64,000 bases of DNA from Chitinophaga pinensis DSM 2588. Its GTDB lineage: Bacteria; Bacteroidota; Bacteroidia; Chitinophagales; Chitinophagaceae. Location of the stretch: assembly GCF_000024005.1 (NCBI RefSeq), contig NC_013132.1, forward strand, positions 1,792,001 through 1,856,000, given 5' to 3'. The notes beneath the pieces are model-generated. The model was not told the DNA's origin, did no database searches, and saw only the letters and a list, made by a program, of their open reading frames with translations. Shown in pieces: positions 27,440 through 36,575 of this stretch (its first letter is position 1; each line of letters starts with the position of its first letter). Made by a program: the position numbers and the translations under genes.

Positions 27440-30253
27440 TTAATCTCCCGCTTTAATAAAGCGTTTCACAAATATTTTCTGAGCGCCCTCGTATATCACA
27501 CACAGGTATACGCCGGGCGCTATTCCTTTTAAGGAGTACGTCTGTCGCACACTGGTGAGTGGCCCTGCAAAAATGGTCCGTCCGGTCATGTCTGTAATCC
27601 GTAGACGGAAGTCGCCCAGTCTGTTGCTGATCAGTGTCAATTCCTGTCCTGCCGGTACCGGGAAGAGGTGGAAATCCTGGTTAATCAGCAGTTGTACCGA
27701 TTGTATATCAGAGTAAATAATCCGTCCGTCTGTCAGCTCCAGTTTAACCCTGTAATAGAAGATGCCGGAACGCCCGGGGATGTCTTTAAAGATGTAAGTA
27801 TCTTCCAACCCAATGTCCTGTGAAGAAAGGGTGACAAAATCATTCCCCTGCAGCCTTTCCCAGTAGACTTTCTTTATTCGCAGCAAACTACTCAGCACTA
27901 CAGAAATATCAACACTGTTATCTTCCATTACATCGGCCAGTACCTGCCGGAAGAAACAACTGACGCCCTGTTGCTCATAGTTGTAGGTACTGCTCTGCAT
28001 ACCGGTCCATCCGTCTTTATGCACGGGGCGTATGGTAATAAAGGGAGCATGTAATTGGGTTTTAGGGATAGAGAGTATAGTATCACTGGTGAGTGTCAGC
28101 CGGGAGAGGGTTTGTCCTGTCACGGTCTGCACGTCATAAGCGCGGGCATTTTGTACGCCCCGCCAGTAGACCAGCAAGGTATCCGGACAGTTAAAACCGA
28201 TATTGATGGCGACAGGTGGCGATATGTTGAAAGGAGGACTGATCCAGCTGGTATCGGCAGTGGTGATGCGCAATAAACCCTGACTGAATACAGCGGGTAT
28301 ATTCCAGCGCGTATTGCCTGCTGATAAAGGAAGATTGGCAGCGATGGTAAGCCAGGTAGCGCCACTATCGATACTGTAAGCCAGCGTCCCGTTTCCAGGA
28401 TGCAGGGTGCGCCAGCGAACGGAAATATTGGTGCCTGAAGTGAGTTGTTCCCCTGCTGCCGGATATTGCCATTCAAAGGAAGATACCGGTACAAACTGAT
28501 ATGCCAGCGAGAAACGTTGTGTATTACCCGCGCGTAATTGATTGGCGCGTACGATCAATCGCCCTTTACCTGCTGCAGGCATATCGATGGTGATCTGTTC
28601 AATGTTATTCAGCGTATCCCGTCCTTTATAGGCAGGTTTCTTTAGGGAATCTGCATGTGGATAAGTACTTAATACCCAGGGGAGATGTTGCTTTCCGGTT
28701 TCTTCTACAAAAGAAACATCCAGGTCATTGAGCAATGCTTTTACAGCCAGTTCGGAAGCGGGGGGATCATTCCAGACGAGTGTCGCTTTTAAACGGGCTG
28801 TGTTTGCCGGAATAGTCAAAGTGAAGCTGGCGGTATTATCCGCAGCAACTACACCGCTGATTACATGCTTGTCTTTTATGGTTTCCACAGCGGCCAGTGC
28901 ATTCAGGATGCCAAAACCACTGCTATAATCGGGGCCGGGTGTACCGGTATCGTCTGCACTATTGATCAATATTGCTTTCACCATGGCTGCGGATGGTCGG
29001 CTACCATATGTCTGCATATAAGCTTCCTGTACCAGCGTGGCAATACCCGTGGTCGTTGCAGCTGCATCAGAAGTACCTGCTTGTCCGAAAGCAACCACCT
29101 GTGGCGCAACACGGCCGTCAAAAGCAGGTCCTTTGGAACTCAGTGCGGGTACAAAGTAATTGGTATCTACGCCACCTGCTATGAGTACATTCTTGGATTG
29201 TTTAAAAGTGCCACTCAGATTAGCATATCCTGTTAGCCCCTTATACAATCCTTCCTGTGGCGCCGTATTGCCGATATTACCGGAAGAAAAGACATGTAAG
29301 AGTGTGTCCAGTGTAAAAATCTGCGCGTCATAGGCGACTGCTTCTGCGGCATATTGATTTTCGATGGTGGTACCATAGGAGTGATTTTGCAGACTGATAC
29401 CTGCATTTTTGAAGTAGTCATTAGGATCGGGCAGGAGGCGCAGGTAGTCAGAGGAACTAAGCCTTGCTTTGATCGCTACGCCTTTTCCTCTTAGTCCTGA
29501 ATTACCGGTTCCTGCGATCAGGGTGGCCATCATGGTCGCATGTGGATTCAGGGTATTAGCCGCCAGGGGAGAAGGAACCGATTTCCCCAGCAGGTCGATA
29601 TCTGTTGTGTCAAACAGTTCTTCCTTGATGCCCACTATATGATGCGCTCCCTGCAAAGTGGGATATTGCTGCTGTAATGCGTTTATAAAGTCAATGGAGG
29701 GTAATGCGTTATTGATAATCACCTCTGTATGTGGTGTACGTAATCTGTCCGCAAAACGCACCTGTTCCTGTGCGGTAAACAATGCCCACGCTTTCTTTTG
29801 TACGACCGCTAATGCTACCCGGTAATCCGTTGCAATACTAAAAGGACGGCAATAGCGTAACTGCCGGATATCCTGTGTATAAGATACCTGTACGCGTATG
29901 CTATCCTTCAGTGCGGTTTTACTCAGTTCCTGTACCAGCTGATCACTACATTTCCAGTTATAATTTGCTTTATTGACAGAGACGACTTTTTTCGCCTCCG
30001 CAGTATCAAATCGGACATCCTGCAGGATGTGGTGTTCACTGCTTAATGAGCGGACGAGTCCATGTCTGGACAGCACTTCATTCCCCGGAAAATGGTTGAA
30101 TCTGACCAGGAAATAGGGCGAAGCGTTACCGCTAGTATCTGCATACAGGATACTGATACTGTCAATGCGCAGACGGTCCTGTGCAAATAGTTGAAATACA
30201 ATGCATAGGTGAAGTAGAAAGAGTAGACTGAATTTCAGCAAGCGGGCATTCAT
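27440..30253 (-). CDS. S8 family serine peptidase with T9SS sorting domain
   Basis: A 937-residue secreted protein: signal peptide to about residue 25, an N-terminal prodomain-like region to about 170, a subtilase domain at about 190-440, a beta-rich middle, and an 80-residue T9SS type A C-terminal domain (FHLFPVPAGQELTL...ITDMTGRTIF...GIAPGVYLCVI) that directs export and surface anchoring. Catalytic His238 (NPHATMMATLIAG), oxyanion Asn326 (SSGN) and Ser395 (GTSDAAA) are present. The expected catalytic Asp motif is replaced by IVGIKEELFDT, so the Asp of the triad appears to be absent or displaced to Asp215. Whether it is a working protease is open. Confidence 0.85.
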   Translation of the reverse strand: MNARLLKFSLLFLLHLCIVFQLFAQDRLRIDSISILYADTSGNASPYFLVRFNHFPGNEVLSRHGLVRSLSSEHHILQDVRFDTAEAKKVVSVNKANYNWKCSDQLVQELSKTALKDSIRVQVSYTQDIRQLRYCRPFSIATDYRVALAVVQKKAWALFTAQEQVRFADRLRTPHTEVIINNALPSIDFINALQQQYPTLQGAHHIVGIKEELFDTTDIDLLGKSVPSPLAANTLNPHATMMATLIAGTGNSGLRGKGVAIKARLSSSDYLRLLPDPNDYFKNAGISLQNHSYGTTIENQYAAEAVAYDAQIFTLDTLLHVFSSGNIGNTAPQEGLYKGLTGYANLSGTFKQSKNVLIAGGVDTNYFVPALSSKGPAFDGRVAPQVVAFGQAGTSDAAATTTGIATLVQEAYMQTYGSRPSAAMVKAILINSADDTGTPGPDYSSGFGILNALAAVETIKDKHVISGVVAADNTASFTLTIPANTARLKATLVWNDPPASELAVKALLNDLDVSFVEETGKQHLPWVLSTYPHADSLKKPAYKGRDTLNNIEQITIDMPAAGKGRLIVRANQLRAGNTQRFSLAYQFVPVSSFEWQYPAAGEQLTSGTNISVRWRTLHPGNGTLAYSIDSGATWLTIAANLPLSAGNTRWNIPAVFSQGLLRITTADTSWISPPFNISPPVAINIGFNCPDTLLVYWRGVQNARAYDVQTVTGQTLSRLTLTSDTILSIPKTQLHAPFITIRPVHKDGWTGMQSSTYNYEQQGVSCFFRQVLADVMEDNSVDISVVLSSLLRIKKVYWERLQGNDFVTLSSQDIGLEDTYIFKDIPGRSGIFYYRVKLELTDGRIIYSDIQSVQLLINQDFHLFPVPAGQELTLISNRLGDFRLRITDMTGRTIFAGPLTSVRQTYSLKGIAPGVYLCVIYEGAQKIFVKRFIKAGD

Positions 30254-30302
30254 GGATGGGCAACAATTTTAGTTTTGGTCGACAGAATGAATGTAGGGAA
30301 AA

Positions 30303-30500
30303 AATTAGGAATTAGGAATTAGGAATTAGGAATTCGTTGGAACAATGAGGTTCCTTGAAAGCGAAAAAGAGCACTTCGGATACAGAAGTACTCTTTTTCG
30401 TTGTTATTAATCTTAAAACTGATACAGCAAATAATCTTCGTAGAAGACTATTACTCACCAATTCCTAATTCCTAATTCCTAATTCGTAATTCCTAATTCG
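30303..30500. repeat. Paired inverted heptamer-repeat element A with terminator
   Basis: The left array (about 30303-30336) is built of GAATTAG units and the right array (about 30459-30500) of CTAATTC units. Their core, 30309-30334 and 30460-30485, is a perfect 26-bp inverted repeat with 125 bases between. Inside lies a bidirectional terminator-like hairpin (30362-30377 with 30385-30400) whose stem contains A5/T5 runs. The element is in the gap between the stop of the glutamate synthase-like gene and the start of the subtilase gene, both on the minus strand. Confidence 0.9.
30362..30400. terminator. Bidirectional terminator inside element A
   Basis: CGAAAAAGAG-n-ACTTC pairs with GAAGT-n-CTCTTTTTCG around a 7-base loop. 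It should stop minus-strand transcripts of the glutamate synthase-like gene. Confidence 0.75.
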
Positions 30501-30507
30501 CGCAGCG

Positions 30508-32067
30508 TCAACTCCATTTATCAATGCTGATCGTTTCCATTTCACTGCTATTCAGCAAAGACCCTACCTGCATACCTGGATAGATCTCTTCAAAAGTCTT
30601 TACCTGGTTCATAAATACACGACGGGAAATGTGACTACGGGTGATATGGTGCGGTGTGTCCAGTCCGGCGGCAGCAGCGAGTTCGATCGCGCTTTCGATG
30701 GTATCCTGGTGATAGTTGGCCACACGATGTTTTTTATCATCTACTACAAGACCAGCCATCAGCCATTTGTCCTGTGTAGCCACACCTGTCGGACACTTAT
30801 TGGTATTACATACCAGGGCCTGTATACAACCCAGGGCCATCATCATCGCACGTGCACTGTTGCAGGCATCAGCGCCTAATGCTATTGCACGGAGCAGATG
30901 GAAACCGGTGAGTACTTTACCGGATGCGATCAGTTTTACCTTATGACGGATGTTGTAACCTATCAGGGTATCATGTACAAACGCCAGCGCATCCATGAGT
31001 GGCATACCTACTGAGTTAGAGAATTCAGGAGGCGCTGCACCGGTACCACCTTCACCACCATCAACAGTGATAAAATCAGGATAAAAGCCGGTTTCCAGCA
31101 TTGCTTTACAGATAGCATGGAATTCTCTTTTCTGTCCGATACAGAGCTTAAAACCAACAGGTTTACCATCGCTCAGCTGACGCATACGGGAGATGAACTG
31201 CATCATCTGTCTTGGAGAACCAAATGCGGTATGATAAGGTGGTGAAGCAACGGTCGTATGCGGTTTTACGTGACGGATCGCTGCTATCTCAGGGGTGTTT
31301 TTGGAGGCTGGTAATATACCGCCGTGTCCAGGTTTTGCCCCTTGTGATATTTTCAGTTCGATCATCTTGATATTGGGAAGTGCGCATTTTTCGGAGAACA
31401 ATTGCTCGTCAAAATCACCATTTGCATTACGACAACCGAAATAACCGGTACCGATCTGCCAGATGATATCACCGCCCTGGTTCAGGTGGTGTTCGCTGAT
31501 ACCGCCCTCACCGGTATTATGTGCAAACCCGCCCAGTTTGGCCCCTCCGTTCAGTGCTTCCACCGCATTGGAACTGAGGGAACCGTAACTCATAGCTGAG
31601 ACGTTCAGGATACTGGCAGAATAAGGCTGTTTACAGTCGCTTCCGCCAATGACTACCCTTGGGTCTTTATTCATACTTTCGAATGCTCTTGGCGCAATGG
31701 AATGCGCCATCCACTCGTAACCTTCAGCGTATACATTAAATTGGGTACCAAAGGGTTGAGAGTTCAGTTCCCTTTTAGCACGCTGATAGATCGTGGAACG
31801 GTCCACACGGTTGATCGGACTACCGTCGATGTCGCTTTCTACAAAATACTGATAGATTTTCGGACGGATGTCTTCCATAAAATAGCGCAGACGACCCACA
31901 ATCGGGTAGTTACGCATAATGGCATGTCTTTTTTGGGTGATATCCACCAATCCGGTGATAATCAATGGCGCAACCGGCACCAATAACCACCATGCCCACG
32001 GGAAAAAGTATCCCAAACCGGTTATAAAAGCCAGGCTGACTAATGTAAAAGCAATAAATCCTTTCAT
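30508..32067 (-). CDS. FMN-binding glutamate synthase-like protein
   Basis: A 519-residue protein of the FMN-binding glutamate synthase family (the stand-alone synthase domain, without glutaminase). An N-terminal membrane segment pair (residues about 1-45) precedes the TIM-barrel synthase domain, which shows SAMSYGSLSSNAVEALNGGAKLGGF, NTGEGGISEHH, ISQGAKPGHGGILP, VDGGEGGTGAAP and ASGKVLTG. The CNTNKCPTGVATQ segment matches the Cys cluster of the family. It probably is a membrane-anchored oxidoreductase, but the actual reaction of these short homologues is not well established. It is followed by element A; the MscS gene lies upstream, 39 bases away, in the same direction, so the two may be co-transcribed. 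Confidence 0.88.
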   Translation of the reverse strand: MKGFIAFTLVSLAFITGLGYFFPWAWWLLVPVAPLIITGLVDITQKRHAIMRNYPIVGRLRYFMEDIRPKIYQYFVESDIDGSPINRVDRSTIYQRAKRELNSQPFGTQFNVYAEGYEWMAHSIAPRAFESMNKDPRVVIGGSDCKQPYSASILNVSAMSYGSLSSNAVEALNGGAKLGGFAHNTGEGGISEHHLNQGGDIIWQIGTGYFGCRNANGDFDEQLFSEKCALPNIKMIELKISQGAKPGHGGILPASKNTPEIAAIRHVKPHTTVASPPYHTAFGSPRQMMQFISRMRQLSDGKPVGFKLCIGQKREFHAICKAMLETGFYPDFITVDGGEGGTGAAPPEFSNSVGMPLMDALAFVHDTLIGYNIRHKVKLIASGKVLTGFHLLRAIALGADACNSARAMMMALGCIQALVCNTNKCPTGVATQDKWLMAGLVVDDKKHRVANYHQDTIESAIELAAAAGLDTPHHITRSHISRRVFMNQVKTFEEIYPGMQVGSLLNSSEMETISIDKWS

Positions 32068-32106
32068 ATATAAGCTCCCTTTAATAAGGGGCTAAGATAG
32101 GAAAAA

Positions 32107-32925
32107 TCAGATCAGCTTACTGTCCTTTAACACAGTGGTTATCTTTATGATGATTTCATTCTTTGTGTTTTCGAAAGTGCGTATATCCTTATTGATGATC
32201 CAGCTGGAAACAGTGACTTTCAGGTTGGCCCCGTCTATATTTGAAAACCATATATCCGGTTCCCTGCTCTCAGACAGGTTATCCACATCTTTCAAAGCAG
32301 TTGCGATCAGCTGTTTTATCTGTGGTGTATTCTCATTCGCTGCCGGTACATTAAACGTGATCTCTGCTCGTCTTTCCGGTGTAAGCGAGTGATTAATAAT
32401 AGGTTTCTGGAAAATCTCCTTATTGGGAATAATGACATGCAATCCGTCCATCGTGCGGATTAGTGTGGATCGCAGCTGTATTTCCTCCACATTTCCGGTA
32501 AAACCATTGGTTTCTATCTGATGACCGACCTCAAAAGGCCGGCGGAAAGTGATAAAGATCCCGGAGATGAAATTTGCCGTAAGATCCTGAAAAGCAAAAC
32601 CTAAAGCCAGACCAATGATACCGGCGCCGGCAAGCAGGGAAGACACGGCCTTTTCCAGTTTCATGACATCCAGGGCGACAAACAAACCGATCAGCGTAAC
32701 CAGTACGGATATCAGGTTGGCAAATAATCCGCTCAGGGCCGGCGTATGCGATACCTTTAGTACGAACTTATATACCAGCAGCTTAATCAGTCTGGCCAGG
32801 AAAAAGAAAGCAATCACCACCAATGCGGCGACGGCCATATTGGGTAACATTTTAATCCCTGCGGCTGTCCATCTGTGCAGTTTATCAAATATCAGATCTC
32901 CCCAGTTCGTAGTATCGGTATTCAT
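32107..32925 (-). CDS. Small mechanosensitive channel, MscS family
   Basis: A 272-residue MscS-like channel with three membrane helices (about residues 25-50, 65-90 and 95-125); the third carries the Gly/Ala-rich pore pattern LLAGAGIIGLALGFAFQDLTANFISG. The cytosolic beta domain follows (VEEIQLRSTLIRTMDGLHVIIPNKEIF) and then the alpha/beta domain. It opens under membrane tension to release solutes on osmotic downshock. It is upstream of the glutamate synthase-like gene on the same strand. Confidence 0.93.
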   Translation of the reverse strand: MNTDTTNWGDLIFDKLHRWTAAGIKMLPNMAVAALVVIAFFFLARLIKLLVYKFVLKVSHTPALSGLFANLISVLVTLIGLFVALDVMKLEKAVSSLLAGAGIIGLALGFAFQDLTANFISGIFITFRRPFEVGHQIETNGFTGNVEEIQLRSTLIRTMDGLHVIIPNKEIFQKPIINHSLTPERRAEITFNVPAANENTPQIKQLIATALKDVDNLSESREPDIWFSNIDGANLKVTVSSWIINKDIRTFENTKNEIIIKITTVLKDSKLI

Positions 32926-33023
32926 AATGAAGCAATTTTAAATGAGTAGATAAGTATGCTATCGTAATAACTGTGCCATCCGGATAAAAAGCGTAAACTG
33001 CGGAAAAACTTACACGTTATCCG

Positions 33024-33054
33024 TTTGTTTTAAAAGGGTATCGCATTATCTTAC
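33024..33054 (+). promoter_or_regulatory. Putative promoter of the GH20 gene
   Basis: TTTG at 33024-33027 and TATCTTAC at 33047-33054 are 19 bases apart, similar to TTTG-N19..21-TAnnTTTG, 22 bases before the start codon. Confidence 0.35.
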
Positions 33055-33076
33055 AGAGATTAACTTCTTTCAGCTT

Positions 33077-35677
33077 ATGCATTTTCGCCAATTATTACTC
33101 GCATGTGGACTATTCGCCGGAGCAGCAGCACCGGTGCATGCACAGGCGCCATTTGACGCCTCCAGGATTAAAGTTTCATGGGAAGTCGTGGAGAACAATC
33201 ACCAGGGGAAAGCGCAGTTCTTATCTGCATTTACGTTGGTTAACAACAGTAAAGTTCCCTTCCCAGCACAGGGCTGGCAATTGTATTTCAACTTCGTCAG
33301 GTCTATTAAACCAGGCCCTTTTGCAGGAGGGGTGACTGCCGCACATGTAAATGGCGATCTGTATAAACTGGCGCCCGTAGCTGCAGGTAAAGGAATTGCT
33401 CCCGGCGATTCCCTGCGTATTGAAATAGTGGCAGATGCCTGGGCCGTGAATTTCACTGATGCGCCGGATGGATTGTACCTGGTGTGGGACAAAGAACCTG
33501 GCAAAGGATATCGTATGAATCCGCTGGAGGTGCGTCCTTCCACACAACCTAAACAATACCTCCGTTTCCCGGGCGATAAAACTGCCCTGACCACTGCGGC
33601 AGATGTATTTGAACAGAATAAGGATATCAAAGATATTCCGGTGGCACAACTGCCGGCAGTATTCCCCACTCCGCAGGAAGTGATCCCCGGTACAGGTACT
33701 TACACCCTGCAACCTGGTCTGCATATCAGTGCAGCGCCCGCTTTTGCAAAAGAAGCGGCTTACCTGGCAGGTGAACTGAATACGCTTTTCGGTACTACAC
33801 CCGCTATCGGAGAAGGTAACGGGATCGCTTTACAACAGGACGGCAGTCTGGCAAAGGAAGCATATACGCTGACGATTACCACCGACGGCATTGTCATCAA
33901 AGCAGCTGATGCCGCAGGTATCTTCTATGGTATACAGACCCTGAAAAGCATCCTGCCTGCTAATGCATGGGCGGCTAAACAAAAGACAATATCTTTAGCT
34001 GCTATTCAGGTAAAAGATGCACCGCGTTATCCTTACCGTGCCTTTATGCTGGATGTAGCGCGTAACTTTCACAGCAAACAGGATGTACTGCGTCTGTTGG
34101 AGGTAATGTCACTCTATAAACTGAACGTACTCCATTTCCATCTGACAGATGATGAAGGCTGGCGTATTGAAATACCATCCCTGCCAGAACTGACACAGGT
34201 AGGTGGCCGTCGCGGACACGGTGTAGATGAAAAAGAATCCCTGCTCCCATCTTATGGTTCCGGACCTGATGTAAATGATCCTGCAGGCAGCGGTTTCTTT
34301 ACGAAACAGGACTTCCTGGAAATCCTGAAATATGCGACAGCCCGTCACATCACAGTGATCCCTGAAATAGAAACACCTGGTCACGCCCGTGCTGCGGTGA
34401 AAGCAATGGAAGCGCGTTATGCGAAATTCCAGGCACAGGGTAAAACAGCAGAAGCGACACAATACCTGCTGTCTGATTTTCAGGATAAATCAGTCTATCA
34501 TTCTGTACAGAACTGGAATGACAACGTGATCAACGTAGCCTTACCATCTGTATATACTTTCCTCGATAAAGTGGTGGAAGAGTTGCAGGCGTACTATAAA
34601 GAAGCCGACGCTCCGCTGGAATATGTACACATGGGTGGGGATGAAGTGCCAGCTGGTGTATGGCAGCAATCGCCGGTAGTACGGGCGCTGATGCAGCAGG
34701 ACAAATCCATCAGAAATACAGATGACCTGTGGTACTATTACTACGGCAAAGTATACGATCTGCTGAAAGCACGCGGACTGAAACAATACGGATGGGAAGA
34801 GATGGGTATGCGCAAAACGACTGTTGGTGGTAAACCACACAACATTCCAAACCCTCAGTTCAGCAACAACGAATTCATGGTGGATGTATGGAATAATGTC
34901 ATGGGTGGCGGCGCAGAAGATCTGCCTTACAGACTGGCAAATGCTAACTACAAAGTGGTATTATCCGGTGTGAGTAACCTCTATTTTGACATGGCTTATA
35001 TGAAGAGTTTTGAGGAACCAGGTTTCTACTGGGGAGGATTTGTGGACATCGATAAACCTTTCTACTTCATACCGGAAGACTATTACAAAAACTCTAAAGT
35101 AGATGCACTAGGCAATCGCCTGAATCCGGCTATTTTCCAGGGAAAAGATAAACTGACTGCTTATGGCGCTGAGAATATCGTTGGTGTACAGGGGCTGCTG
35201 TGGAGTGAAACAGTGAAAAATTCCGACAGAATGGAATATATGATCCTGCCGAAATTATTCGGTCTGGCAGAACGTGCATGGGCAAAAAATCCTGACTGGG
35301 CAATTGAGAAAGACAGCGCACGCAGTGAAGAACTGTATGGCAAAGCATGGAACAATTTTGTAAACGTAGTTGGTAAAAAAGAACTGGTAAGACTGGATCA
35401 TTACAACGGAGGATATAACTATCGTATTCCGACACCGGGTCTGAAGCTGAACAATGGTAGTGTGGCTGCAAATATCCAGCTGCCTGGTTTCACCATCCGT
35501 TATACGACTGATGGCAAAGAACCTAACAGCAAGAGTAAGGTGTATACCGGTCCTGTTGCAGAGAAAGGTACCCTGAAGTTCAAAGCATTTGATACCCGTG
35601 GAAGAAGTAGCAGAACAGCTACAACGGTGAATCCGCTGAGAGCGCAGACATTGTCTACCGACGGGGGGAGGAAATAA
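33077..35677 (+). CDS. Beta-N-acetylhexosaminidase, GH20 family (chitobiase-type)
   Basis: An 866-residue secreted enzyme: signal peptide to about residue 24; an N-terminal carbohydrate-binding CHB_HEX domain (about 30-160); a GH20b domain (about 190-310); the catalytic GH20 barrel (about 315-740); and a C-terminal chitobiase/Fn3-like domain with RYTTDGKEPNSKSKVYTGP. The paired catalytic residues Asp522-Glu523 are in HMGGDEVP. It removes terminal GlcNAc from chitin fragments or other glycans, consistent with a chitin-using lifestyle. It stands alone with its own promoter-like sequence and is followed one base after the stop by repeat element B. Confidence 0.94.
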   Translation: MHFRQLLLACGLFAGAAAPVHAQAPFDASRIKVSWEVVENNHQGKAQFLSAFTLVNNSKVPFPAQGWQLYFNFVRSIKPGPFAGGVTAAHVNGDLYKLAPVAAGKGIAPGDSLRIEIVADAWAVNFTDAPDGLYLVWDKEPGKGYRMNPLEVRPSTQPKQYLRFPGDKTALTTAADVFEQNKDIKDIPVAQLPAVFPTPQEVIPGTGTYTLQPGLHISAAPAFAKEAAYLAGELNTLFGTTPAIGEGNGIALQQDGSLAKEAYTLTITTDGIVIKAADAAGIFYGIQTLKSILPANAWAAKQKTISLAAIQVKDAPRYPYRAFMLDVARNFHSKQDVLRLLEVMSLYKLNVLHFHLTDDEGWRIEIPSLPELTQVGGRRGHGVDEKESLLPSYGSGPDVNDPAGSGFFTKQDFLEILKYATARHITVIPEIETPGHARAAVKAMEARYAKFQAQGKTAEATQYLLSDFQDKSVYHSVQNWNDNVINVALPSVYTFLDKVVEELQAYYKEADAPLEYVHMGGDEVPAGVWQQSPVVRALMQQDKSIRNTDDLWYYYYGKVYDLLKARGLKQYGWEEMGMRKTTVGGKPHNIPNPQFSNNEFMVDVWNNVMGGGAEDLPYRLANANYKVVLSGVSNLYFDMAYMKSFEEPGFYWGGFVDIDKPFYFIPEDYYKNSKVDALGNRLNPAIFQGKDKLTAYGAENIVGVQGLLWSETVKNSDRMEYMILPKLFGLAERAWAKNPDWAIEKDSARSEELYGKAWNNFVNVVGKKELVRLDHYNGGYNYRIPTPGLKLNNGSVAANIQLPGFTIRYTTDGKEPNSKSKVYTGPVAEKGTLKFKAFDTRGRSSRTATTVNPLRAQTLSTDGGRK

Positions 35678-35926
35678 AAATTAGGAATTAAGAATTAAGA
35701 ATTAAGAATTAAGAATTGCATCGTATTGTGTAACTCGCAAGCAATACTAAGTTAATAAAAAAGAGTGGGGCGTTTCTTAACTGAGGCGCCCTGCTTTTTT
35801 TAAGGAGGTCCTGATTTTCTTAAAAAACACTTAAAACAATAATCCTTAATTCTTAATTCTTAATTCTTAATTCTTAATTCTTAATTCTTAATTCTTAATT
35901 CCTAATTCTTAATTCCTAATTCTTAT
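35678..35926. repeat. Paired inverted heptamer-repeat element B
   Basis: The left array (35679-35718) consists of one GAATTAG-type and several GAATTAA units; the right array (about 35844-35926) has about eleven TTAATTC/CTAATTC units. 35679-35717 and 35869-35907 form a perfect 39-bp inverted repeat. The interior holds a terminator-like hairpin (GGGCG/CGCCC near 35767-35791, then CTGCTTTTTTT). The left array begins one base after the GH20 stop codon and the element fills most of the 347-base gap before the uspA gene. Confidence 0.92.
35767..35800 (+). terminator. Terminator inside element B
   Basis: A short GGGCG/CGCCC stem with a 13-base loop is followed by TGCTTTTTTT, giving a plausible end for the GH20 transcript. 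Confidence 0.55.
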
Positions 35927-35943
35927 TTGTCGGCTACTTATAT

Positions 35944-35951
35944 TAAATTTG
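35944..35951 (+). promoter_or_regulatory. TAnnTTTG box upstream of uspA
   Basis: TAAATTTG matches the Bacteroidota -7 consensus exactly. The nearest TTTG upstream (35926) is only 14 bases away, so the -33 element is uncertain. Confidence 0.3.
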
Positions 35952-36024
35952 CATAATAAATGGGCAAGCTCCCGCCTGAACCTACTACAACACCACAACA
36001 TAGCCACTTTAAAATCAGAAGTAT

Positions 36025-36465
36025 ATGTCAAAGATCATGATAGCTGTTGATCTTAGCAGCTATTCTGCAGGCGTTGTAGCTGCAGGTATAGAATTGGCCA
36101 GAAGTTCAAAAGCTCCGGTAGTATTATTGACCATCCTGGATAAAGCAGGAGAAGTAGTGCCGCTCATAGAGGCTGCAGGCGCGAGTTCAGACGAACTGGC
36201 CGCCCATCTGAAACAGGTAGTATCCAGCCTGGAAGTTTACAAAGACACTTATCCCGACGTAGACATTACAGTCAATGCCGTACTGGGTTCTCCCAATGAA
36301 GACATCCTGGAACAGGTGTCAGAGCAGGGTATCAGCACCCTGGTAATGGGTACGCATGGTCGTACAGGGCTTGATCACCTGCTGATCGGCAGTACGGCAG
36401 AGTTTGTAATCAGGCATTCCCAGGTGCCTGTACTGGTGGTTCCATACAAGCGTTCAAAGCATTAA
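36025..36465 (+). CDS. Universal stress protein, UspA family
   Basis: A 146-residue single Usp domain: MIAVDLSSYSAGVVAAGIELA at the N-terminus and the ATP-binding MGTHGRTGLDHLLIGSTAEFVIRHSQVPVLVV near the C-terminus (G-2x-G-9x-G-S/T pattern). This is the nucleotide-binding UspA type found in cytoplasmic stress responses. It lies 110 bases ahead of mprF in the same direction; co-transcription is possible but a promoter could lie between them. Confidence 0.93.
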   Translation: MSKIMIAVDLSSYSAGVVAAGIELARSSKAPVVLLTILDKAGEVVPLIEAAGASSDELAAHLKQVVSSLEVYKDTYPDVDITVNAVLGSPNEDILEQVSEQGISTLVMGTHGRTGLDHLLIGSTAEFVIRHSQVPVLVVPYKRSKH

Positions 36466-36575
36466 AATCTCATTAAAGTAGCCGTCCTGCGGGCTTCGCC
36501 GTTCAACTTACACGTAGTTTTGTTGTTAATGTTTCTGTAAGGAGCATTTTTACAATTAACTATAACCTGTAATGT

